This document shows, one piece after another, positions 8,748 through 14,152 of a stretch of DNA of 16,445 nt (the stretch's first letter is position 1; each line of letters opens with the position of its first letter). The translations under genes were made by a program, and so were the position numbers. The stretch comes from F1-120-MAGs238 sp964484185 (GTDB lineage Bacteria; Planctomycetota; Phycisphaerae; Phycisphaerales; UBA1924): assembly GCA_964484185.1 (NCBI GenBank), contig CAZAEQ010000066.1, positions 1-16,445 on the forward strand, in the 5' to 3' direction. The notes beneath the pieces were generated by a model, which was not told the origin of the DNA, ran no database searches, and worked only from the letters and a program-made list of their open reading frames with translations.

Positions 8748-9149
8748 ATGCAGAGTGACAATTCCAACCGCCGCCGCCATAGCAGATATCGCCTGTCACC
8801 GATGTATACCCCTGTTCGGGTGAAGTACCCGAGCGAGCAAGAGTTTAAGCTCGAGGGGCACGCTTACAACATTTCCGAGGGTGGCCTGCAATTTGAGCTC
8901 GACAACGGAATTCCTCAGGGAACTCAGGTCGCGATCGAAGTCACACTGCCGATGGGCCCTGGTCCAGCGGGTTGGGACGGCACTGGTCCGGCCCGCACAG
9001 TTGTTGCGTATGGCAATGTGATCTGGATGGATAATGAAGAACCGGGTCCAGTCCGCATGGCCCTTGCATTCACGCGATTTGAGAACGCAGGCGATCAAGA
9101 GCGGCTCCGCGAGCGCCTTGCCACCGGCCGTTACGCACTGGCCGCTTGA
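8748..9149 (+). CDS. PilZ-domain protein (c-di-GMP receptor)
   Basis: The protein has 133 residues and is essentially a single PilZ domain. The two c-di-GMP-binding motifs are present: RxxxR as R9-x3-R13 within an arginine-rich stretch (NRRRHSRYR), and (D/N)xSxxG as N41-I-S43-E-G-G46. Between and after them lies a beta-barrel pattern (PVRVKYP, VAIEVTLPM, GNVIWMD, RMALAFTRF). I chose the ATG at 8748, with GGAG 7 bases upstream; upstream in-frame extension to 8709 has no such site and adds residues not expected for the family. The protein is probably cytoplasmic and links second-messenger levels to surface or motility traits, its partner unknown. It has no fused output domain. An intrinsic terminator lies 41 bases after the stop. 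Confidence 0.9.
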   Translation: MQSDNSNRRRHSRYRLSPMYTPVRVKYPSEQEFKLEGHAYNISEGGLQFELDNGIPQGTQVAIEVTLPMGPGPAGWDGTGPARTVVAYGNVIWMDNEEPGPVRMALAFTRFENAGDQERLRERLATGRYALAA

Positions 9150-9189
9150 TCTGGCCGCGTAACTCAACAGATAGTCGAATCTCCTTGTG

Positions 9190-9223
9190 ACGCCCGGTCT
9201 TTCGATCGGGCGTTGCTTTTTTT
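9190..9223 (+). terminator. Intrinsic terminator after the PilZ gene
   Basis: A 7-bp stem ACGCCCG (9190-9196) / CGGGCGT (9207-9213) with a 10-base loop is followed three bases later by seven T (9217-9223). It lies downstream of the PilZ stop on the plus strand and just before the convergent TraB-like gene, whose stop is at 9241. Confidence 0.85.
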
Positions 9224-9240
9224 GAGCCGCTTTCTTGATG

Positions 9241-10569
9241 TTACTTTGGCTCGGCCTGCTTCTTCATGTCGCGCGTCATACCTTGAATCATCGCCTTCAT
9301 CTGCTCAGCTTCCTTCATGCTCATTCCGGCGGCTTTCAGGTCGACCGTAATCGCCGGGAACCAGAGCTGCTTGCCGGGTGTGAGTTTCATGTCTTCGACG
9401 AGCGTTTTTTCCATACCCGCGAAGTGACCTGCACCGTAGAAGACACCGATGGTCTTGAGATCAGGATTGTCTTTGAGAGTTTTCTTCAGGTCGATCATGA
9501 CCACTTCGTTGCGATCTTCGACGATTACTTTCATGAATTCGCCCATGCCATTGGCCTGTGACATTGCCGCCATGTCATCTGCCTGCGAGAGGACGTGGAG
9601 CATCATGAGCTTGACGGTTGTCTGCATTTTGGGACTTGCGCCCACCATGTTCAGCAGCACGCCGGCAATTTGACCCATGCCGCTGGACCCATCGAGCATT
9701 CCCATGAACTGGTCAAGCGACTGACCTTTTTCAACCATGCGCTGCTGCAGGGCTTCGGCGGTCATATCAGAATTTCGCCAGTTCGTGCGCTCGTATTGAA
9801 TTGCGTTGAGTTGGAACTTCAGACCCAGGGCTTTGGCGAGCTGTGTCTGAATCCCACCATCTTTCCCGGCTTTTTCTGCACTGGTCAACGGCGTCTGTGC
9901 TGAGAACTTGATGTCGGCATTGATTCCATCGCCGCCTTCTGTGCCATCGGCGCCAAGACTTACCAGGTCCATGGTCTTGATCATTGTTCCTGGAGCCGCA
10001 TCAGCGCGTTTGCTGGGTCCGGACCCATAGACCAATTTGACGGGATTACCCCAGGCGTCTTTCGACACTTGATCGATCAGTTTCTTCTGCTGATTCTCAG
10101 CCGCGGCGGCGACAACATCGAGCGATGCCGGGTACTTCTTTCCGTGTGTGCTCTTGTGGCGCTCGACCATCGCGGCGAGCATTCGCAAACGTGCAGTGGT
10201 TATTTCTACGCGTTTGGAGTCGGTCATTGCCGCTGCGTTTGTTGTTGCTTCGGGCTTGACACCTTCCCAAAGTACCAAGGTCATGGAGTCAAGATACTTC
10301 TGCAGGGCATCGTAATAGGACTGATCGCCAACGTGGATCGCGCCGACGAGGGAGACGATCTGGCCAGTGCTGGTGGAATATTCGCGACTTGCGACTTCCA
10401 GAGAAAGTTTCTGGTTCGCTTCATCTTCAACAATGCGGAGCCACTTGGTCGGCGTGGCGGCAGGTGCTGTTGCTGTGGTTTCTGGACCACTGAATCGGGC
10501 AAAGGCGGGGCTCGCCAGGATCGCAGCGGCACCGGAAATGACTGAAATGAGCAATGTGCGTGTTTTCAT
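9241..10569 (-). CDS. Secreted TraB/GumN-like protein with an inserted GspG pseudopilin-like domain
   Basis: The protein has 442 residues. Residues 1-24 are a signal peptide (hydrophobic core, SPAFA-RF). TraB/GumN-type features come in two parts: near the N-terminus GAIHVGDQSYYDALQ (76-90) then LWEGV (100-104), and near the C-terminus VEDRNEVVMIDL (350-361) and YGAGHFAGMEKTL (378-390). Known TraB/Tiki proteins have GxxH, E, R-N and GxGH at the matching places, where they are thought to form a metal-dependent active site. Residues ~119-220 do not belong to that fold. They read like the globular half of GspG: a helix (ARLRMLAAMVERHK), YPASL, KDAWGNPVKLVY (170-181), then DLVSLGADGTEGGDGINADI (201-220), which matches the calcium-loop pattern of GspG. 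The N-terminal pilin helix is absent. Residues 283-345 are Met- and Gly-rich. The ribosome binding site is weak. The function is unknown; export to the periplasm or surface is likely. Confidence 0.82.
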   Translation of the reverse strand: MKTRTLLISVISGAAAILASPAFARFSGPETTATAPAATPTKWLRIVEDEANQKLSLEVASREYSTSTGQIVSLVGAIHVGDQSYYDALQKYLDSMTLVLWEGVKPEATTNAAAMTDSKRVEITTARLRMLAAMVERHKSTHGKKYPASLDVVAAAAENQQKKLIDQVSKDAWGNPVKLVYGSGPSKRADAAPGTMIKTMDLVSLGADGTEGGDGINADIKFSAQTPLTSAEKAGKDGGIQTQLAKALGLKFQLNAIQYERTNWRNSDMTAEALQQRMVEKGQSLDQFMGMLDGSSGMGQIAGVLLNMVGASPKMQTTVKLMMLHVLSQADDMAAMSQANGMGEFMKVIVEDRNEVVMIDLKKTLKDNPDLKTIGVFYGAGHFAGMEKTLVEDMKLTPGKQLWFPAITVDLKAAGMSMKEAEQMKAMIQGMTRDMKKQAEPK

Positions 10570-10707
10570 TTTTCACTCGTGAGATTCAGGGCAAAAGGCG
10601 ACTACTAGAGGGTATGGACGAGCCAGGCGAAGACTTGTTCGGGAAACACCAGTGTTTCTTGCGAGCTAGGAAGGAAATTGGCAACTTCCAGATTCCAAAC
10701 AGTTGCA

Positions 10708-10736
10708 GAGACAACCGTGGAATGAAGGTCTAAACT
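10708..10736 (+). promoter_or_regulatory. Candidate promoter for tRNA-Ser
   Basis: GAGACA (10708-10713) and TAAACT (10731-10736) match four of six bases each of the sigma-70 -35 and -10 boxes, with 17 bases between them. Transcription would start near 10743, a short leader before the tRNA. This is a pattern match only. Confidence 0.3.
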
Positions 10737-10741
10737 TGTCC

Positions 10742-10765
10742 CCGCTTTCATCAAAAGCGGTTTTT
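10742..10765 (+). terminator. Terminator-shaped hairpin directly before tRNA-Ser
   Basis: A 7-bp stem CCGCTTT (10742-10748) / AAAGCGG (10754-10760) with a 5-base loop is followed at once by TTTTT (10761-10765), and the tRNA begins at 10766. By sequence this is an intrinsic terminator on the plus strand, but no plus-strand gene lies upstream. It may end an unseen small RNA, or act as a leader structure for tRNA processing. Confidence 0.5.
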
Positions 10766-10852
10766 GGAGAGATGTCCGAGCGGCTGAAGGAACGCGACTG
10801 GAAATCGCGTAAACGGGCAACCGTTTCGGGGGTTCGAATCCCCCTCTCTCCG
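10766..10852 (+). tRNA. tRNA-Ser (anticodon GGA)
   Basis: The 87-base cloverleaf is complete. The acceptor GGAGAGA (10766-10772) pairs with TCTCTCC (10845-10851), with discriminator G at 10852. The anticodon stem CGCGA/TCGCG encloses the loop CTGGAAA, giving anticodon GGA (reads UCC and UCU). A long variable arm (AAACGGGCAACCGTTT) marks it as class II serine. The T-arm is GGGGG-TTCGAAT-CCCCC. The CCA end is not encoded. The antisense strand carries an open frame with no meaning as protein. Confidence 0.97.
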
Positions 10853-11105
10853 TTGAACAACGTTGCAACACAGGACCAAGTGCCGTCCCAAGAGTCATTT
10901 GCGAGCCAGACCAGGGGATTCGAACCCCCGGTCCATTTGGCTTTGCAAATGGACATCGGTGGGTTCGACGCCCGGAGGGCGCGGCGAAGCCCATCCCCCG
11001 TATCTATATCTGAGCCAGCTCCAACGAAGCCATTCCGGGCTGCTTCCTCCCGTGCCAATTGATTTTCGATTACAATCCACCGCCATTCACCCCCACGGAA
11101 GTTCC
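10853..11105. other. Hairpin cluster downstream of tRNA-Ser
   Basis: There is no gene here, but three hairpins stand in a row. The first is GACC-A-GGGG / CCCC-GGTC (10909-10933), whose core 10914-10930 is an exact 17-base inverted copy of the tRNA-Ser T-arm (10827-10843). The second is GTCCATTTG/CAAATGGAC with a 6-base loop (10931-10954). The third is GGGTTCG..CGCCC / GGGCG..CGAA(G)CCC (10961-10992). None is followed by a T-run. The minus-strand T-arm looks tRNA-like (GGTTCGAATCC), but no matching 5' acceptor strand or anticodon arm was found, so no second tRNA is called. Confidence 0.55.
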
Positions 11106-12098
11106 ATGACCGACGCCCCCACTACACCTCCTGAACCCGCCCAATACATGCAAGACCTGCTGGAAATAAAAGCCTCATCGCCGCTGAAGAACTGGGTCTT
11201 CCTGATTGGGCGCCTCTACAAGTCTTTTCGCGTCCTTATCTTCCTGATCCTCGGCGTGCTGGCGCTTCGGCGGTTCATGAGCGTGCCGCTGAATGGGTGG
11301 GATCTGGCGATCGGGCTGATGCTTTTCATGCCGCTGTTGATGTTGTTTATCCTTCCCAAAGTCGCGGCGTATTCACAGAACGACATTATGGAAGAGTATT
11401 TCCGTGGCAATTTCGAGAACGTTCTCGATCTTTGTGACAAGTACTTCAAGGCCGCGGCGGTGTATCGCACACCCGAAGAGATCGCAACGGTTACTACTGA
11501 GTATCGTGCGAAGTGTCTGGCGAAAGATGGAAAACTGAACGAAGCTCTCGCACTTGTGGAAATGTTTCGGTCGACATTTCCCTCTGTTCCTGCTTCCAAG
11601 TACCTTCACATCAAAGCAACGGTTTACGCAACTGCCAACGAGTTCGACAAAGCTGTAGAGTGCTACAGGACGCTCACGGAGAAAGAGCCAGAGAACACGA
11701 TTGGCTGGCTTGGCATGGTCGATCCGCTCGCGCTCTATCTCAATCGACCTGTGGAAGCTCGCTCATGTTTTGAACGGGCACGAGCGCTGCCCCTGAGTCC
11801 TTCTACACAGAGTTCAATTGGGTATCTCGAAGCGATGGTGTTGTTGTCGGAAGAGAATTACGCCGCCGCGAAAGCGAAGTTTGAGGAGCAGTTGCCGGCG
11901 ATAGAAGCGATCGCACAGATGTCGCCCATTGGTGAAGGTTGGCGGGCGATGATGCTGGCGCAGCTTGCGATTGCGTGTGCACGATTGGGTGAAATGGATG
12001 CAGCGCGGGCACATTTCGAGATTGCGAAGCCGATGCTGGAAGTCCAGAAGCTAGAGGTGTTGCTGGAACGCTGTAAAAGAGAGCTTGGAATCAATTGA
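11106..12098 (+). CDS. Membrane-anchored TPR protein, first of a tandem pair
   Basis: The protein has 330 residues. I start it at the ATG at 11106 (GGAAG 4 bases upstream); the open frame extends back through the tRNA region, but that part is not protein-like. After a ~40-residue cytoplasmic N-terminus come two hydrophobic segments (about 42-59 and 66-84) joined by RRFMSVPLNGWD. The rest is alpha-helical with tetratricopeptide-like repeats: GNFENVLDLCDKYF (101-114), GKLNEALALVEMF (142-154), NEFDKAVECYRTLTEKEPEN (178-197), and NYAAAKAKFEEQLPAIE near 251-267. The segment GWLGMVDPLALYLNRPVEAR (200-219) is nearly the same in the next gene. No enzyme motif was seen, so it is probably a scaffold or assembly factor at the membrane. 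It ends only 6 bases before the second gene, so the two are very likely co-transcribed and translationally coupled. Confidence 0.85.
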   Translation: MTDAPTTPPEPAQYMQDLLEIKASSPLKNWVFLIGRLYKSFRVLIFLILGVLALRRFMSVPLNGWDLAIGLMLFMPLLMLFILPKVAAYSQNDIMEEYFRGNFENVLDLCDKYFKAAAVYRTPEEIATVTTEYRAKCLAKDGKLNEALALVEMFRSTFPSVPASKYLHIKATVYATANEFDKAVECYRTLTEKEPENTIGWLGMVDPLALYLNRPVEARSCFERARALPLSPSTQSSIGYLEAMVLLSEENYAAAKAKFEEQLPAIEAIAQMSPIGEGWRAMMLAQLAIACARLGEMDAARAHFEIAKPMLEVQKLEVLLERCKRELGIN

Positions 12099-12104
12099 TC
12101 AACT

Positions 12105-13268
12105 ATGGCTGACTCACCTACGCCACTGCAAAACTACCTCATCCGCGGCACAGATCCCGCTGGAGCGAAGCAACTCGAACGCATTCAGGCGACGAGCGCT
12201 CAACATGCGATGGATCAACTGACGCAACGCGGTTTCACCCAGATCGAACTTGAAACCGATGACTTCGTGCGTTCGCTTCAATGGGCAGGTGGCGCAGATG
12301 AGACTGAAATCAAACCGCAGACCCTTATCCGACTAAAAGAGATGTCCTGGCTGACGTTTCAGTTCTTTCTCGCCTGGACTGTCTATCGAACACTGCTCAT
12401 ACCTGTGCTGGTGTTGGTCGGAGTTTTCTTACTGAGAAGAATCTTTCACTTACCACTCAACTATTGGGATTTTTTGCTCGGCGCACTCTTCTTTTCCCCG
12501 CTCGCGATCTTGCTCCTAGGGAGCAACGAAAATGGCAAGCTACGCCGACGGATGGAAATTGAATTCGTACAAGGAGACTTCGAGACAGTAATAAAACTGG
12601 CGGATCAACTTGCGGCGAAGGAACAAGCTGAGGTTCCTCCAAAGCCTCCCGGGGTTCATTCAATACAATTTCGTGCTCGCGCACTTGCACGGATGGGAAA
12701 GACGGCCGAAGCAATTCATTTGGTGGAGCGGCTGCGCGACAATTCAGAAGTGAAGCCTGCTCAGTTCCAGCTCATTAAGGCCACCGTTTATGATTGCGCC
12801 GATCAGCCGCAGAAGGTATACGAGTGTTACAAAACCGCAACAGAAATCGAGCCTCAAAATCCGATGGGCTGGCTTGGCATGATTGACCCGCTAGCTATGT
12901 ACCTAGACCGCCCTGCCGAAGCGCGACAGCACCTCGAACATGTTCGAACCCTGCCGCTCTCGTCCATGCTGAAAGACGGCACCAAGTATTGTGAAGCAAT
13001 CATTCTTCTTGCGGAAGGAAAATACCCCGAAGCCCGCACACTCTTCGAGGCCTACTTGCCAATCCTGAACGGGTTTACCAGAATTGCTCCCACCGCCTGT
13101 GGAATGCGCGCAATGCTCTTAGCCCAACTCGCACTCTGTTGCGTTAGAACTGGGGACATGAAACTTGCACGTCGACACTTCAAGATTGCCGAGCCGTTTC
13201 TCACAGTTCATCGGATCGAACCCCTCCTCTCGCGTTGCAAACGCGAACTCGAAATCGAAATCTCCTGA
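12105..13268 (+). CDS. Membrane-anchored TPR protein, second of the pair, with T2SS-F/PilC-like N-terminal module
   Basis: The protein has 387 residues and is a paralogue of the preceding gene. It has the same two hydrophobic segments (about 92-111 and 120-139) around RRIFHLPLNYWD, the same TPR-like region (GDFETVIKLADQLA, GKTAEAIHLVERL, QPQKVYECYKTATEIEPQN) and GWLGMIDPLAMYLDRPAEAR (255-274). The C-terminal blocks match as well (MRAMLLAQLALCC, LLSRCKREL). It differs by an added N-terminus, residues ~9-52: YLIRGTDPAGAKQLERIQ ... SAQHAMDQLTQRGFTQIEL. This follows the pattern at the start of type II secretion F/type IV pilus C proteins (Y-x-G-x-D-x-x-G ... A-x-x-x-L-x-x-x-G). The ATG at 12105 has little ribosome binding site of its own, which fits coupling to the upstream gene. 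The biochemical role is unknown. Confidence 0.85.
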   Translation: MADSPTPLQNYLIRGTDPAGAKQLERIQATSAQHAMDQLTQRGFTQIELETDDFVRSLQWAGGADETEIKPQTLIRLKEMSWLTFQFFLAWTVYRTLLIPVLVLVGVFLLRRIFHLPLNYWDFLLGALFFSPLAILLLGSNENGKLRRRMEIEFVQGDFETVIKLADQLAAKEQAEVPPKPPGVHSIQFRARALARMGKTAEAIHLVERLRDNSEVKPAQFQLIKATVYDCADQPQKVYECYKTATEIEPQNPMGWLGMIDPLAMYLDRPAEARQHLEHVRTLPLSSMLKDGTKYCEAIILLAEGKYPEARTLFEAYLPILNGFTRIAPTACGMRAMLLAQLALCCVRTGDMKLARRHFKIAEPFLTVHRIEPLLSRCKRELEIEIS

Positions 13269-13382
13269 TCAAATCTCGGCCATGGAATAGTGCAACTCCG
13301 GGCTCACCAAAGTTTAAGAGCGAATGAAATCGATTCCTCACATAACCCTGTATCACAAACCAAAAATTTAACCATTAACACC

Positions 13383-13410
13383 TTGACACAACACGAGTAT
13401 GCGTTAGGAT
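13383..13410 (+). promoter_or_regulatory. Candidate sigma-70 promoter
   Basis: TTGACA (13383-13388) is a perfect -35 box, followed after 16 bases by TAGGAT (13405-13410), four of six for the -10 box. Transcription would begin near 13417 and run into the 13513-13541 hairpin, with rpsU further downstream. Confidence 0.45.
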
Positions 13411-13528
13411 ATGTCAATGAAAACCAAACATACAACCATCCGACACCAACAACAAAGCTCAAGCTCGCTGCAGCTTTATGCGCATTGTCTACTAAATTCT
13501 ATGAAAATGCGGTCAGGGGGCCACGATC

Positions 13529-13566
13529 GGTGGCCCTCTGAAATTCTGGTGGCCCGCTGAAACTCT
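13529..13566 (+). repeat. Two tandem 19-base repeats
   Basis: GGTGGCCCTCTGAAATTCT (13529-13547) is followed without a gap by GGTGGCCCGCTGAAACTCT (13548-13566), 17 of 19 bases identical. The first unit also forms the right arm of the hairpin at 13513-13541. Confidence 0.8.
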
Positions 13567-13747
13567 CCTTTATGGACCTCATCGGCGCATCAAACCCAGC
13601 CACTCCGACCCCTTTTAATCCCCTCCCCTTGAAAACCAGCCTCTTGTGACCTTTACTTGAGGCCCTCAATTGGCCGCTCCTTGAGGGGCCTGAAACAGGT
13701 ATTTCCGCGGCCGTAGCTAGTTGTTCGCAGAACGGATGAGGTGCTCC

Positions 13748-13957
13748 TTGGCGATTCGGGTGAAAGCACGTGCAGGCGAAGGCGCAGAGCAGATGATGCG
13801 CCGCTTCAAAAAACTGTGTGAGAAAGAAGGTCTCACCAAAGACGTGAAGCGCAAGGAGTTCTTTGAGAAGCCCTCAGAACGCCGCCGCCGCGCAGCTCGA
13901 AAGAGCGTCATGCGTTTCGTGAAGGGCGACCTGCCCCCGCGCCGCGAAGTCGAATAA
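13748..13957 (+). CDS. rpsU: 30S ribosomal protein S21
   Basis: The 69-residue basic protein matches bS21: RVKARAGEGAEQMMRRFKKL near the N-terminus (the usual RV..GE....ALRRFKR pattern), CEKEGL, then VKRKEFFEKPSERRRR, the conserved R(K)x(F/Y)(F/Y)EKPSxRR block. It binds the small ribosomal subunit and helps in initiation. The start is uncertain. I favour TTG at 13748, because GAGGTG lies 4 bases upstream and the resulting M-A-I-R-V-K start fits the family; an in-frame ATG at 13736 would add four residues but has no ribosome binding site. The gene stands alone, with a GC-rich hairpin 26 bases after its stop. Confidence 0.9.
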   Translation: MAIRVKARAGEGAEQMMRRFKKLCEKEGLTKDVKRKEFFEKPSERRRRAARKSVMRFVKGDLPPRREVE

Positions 13958-13983
13958 GTTCGACATTCCAATATTGTCTCTCG

Positions 13984-14007
13984 CACGCCCCGAACAGTCG
14001 GGGCGTG
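13984..14007 (+). terminator. Hairpin after rpsU, probable terminator
   Basis: A perfect 10-bp stem CACGCCCCGA (13984-13993) / TCGGGGCGTG (13998-14007) with a 4-base loop lies 26 bases after the S21 stop. No T-run follows at once; a T-rich stretch begins about 14 bases later (14021). The position suggests termination of rpsU. Confidence 0.55.
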
Positions 14008-14152
14008 TGTGTCTCAGGACTTTATTGTTTTGACCATTCTTTTTCTGGCCACCTGGCCGATGCAAGAACCTCAACCAGTCACTTGACCAGTCTCTCTGCC
14101 CGGCAGCCGGTCGCAATTTCCAGTATCCTAAACGGAACCGAGGATCAAACTC

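Larger units (their letters stand above)
10570..10765. other. Control region between the TraB-like gene and tRNA-Ser
   Basis: The region holds the promoter side of the minus-strand TraB-like gene and the upstream side of the plus-strand tRNA. Two dyads stand out: GAAACAC-CA-GTGTTTC (10643-10658) and GGAAATTG-G-CAACTTCC (10672-10688, one mismatch). They may be operator sites. A candidate plus-strand sigma-70 promoter for the tRNA and a terminator-shaped hairpin are listed separately. Confidence 0.4.
13269..13747. other. Gene-free region with AT-rich stretch, hairpins and a tandem repeat
   Basis: The first part (about 13330-13500) is more A/T-rich than its neighbours. It contains a sigma-70-like promoter (13383-13410). 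A 12-bp hairpin TCAGGGGGCCAC/GTGGCCCTCTGA (one G-T pair) lies at 13513-13541, and its right arm runs into two adjacent 19-base repeats (13529-13547, 13548-13566). Another imperfect hairpin, GGCCCTCAA/TTGAG(G)GGCC, is at 13661-13690. Open frames at 13290-13541 and 13411-13560 do not look like protein. The region probably holds the rpsU promoter and possibly a small RNA. Confidence 0.5.

Noticed and set aside
10900..11000. A second tRNA or a tmRNA on the minus strand, suggested by GGTTCGAATCC
   Set aside because: No 5' acceptor partner for GGTCTGG was found, the neighbouring hairpin has a 6-base loop that cannot be an anticodon loop, and no tmRNA tag frame is visible.
10666..11058. Minus-strand open frame over the tRNA-Ser region (and plus-strand frames through the same bases)
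   Set aside because: The translation is the familiar antisense product of a serine tRNA followed by the hairpin region; it is not a protein gene.
13411..13560. Small 49-codon open frame after the candidate promoter
   Set aside because: Its ATG abuts the -10 box, the composition is unlike a protein, and the hairpin and repeats lie inside it.
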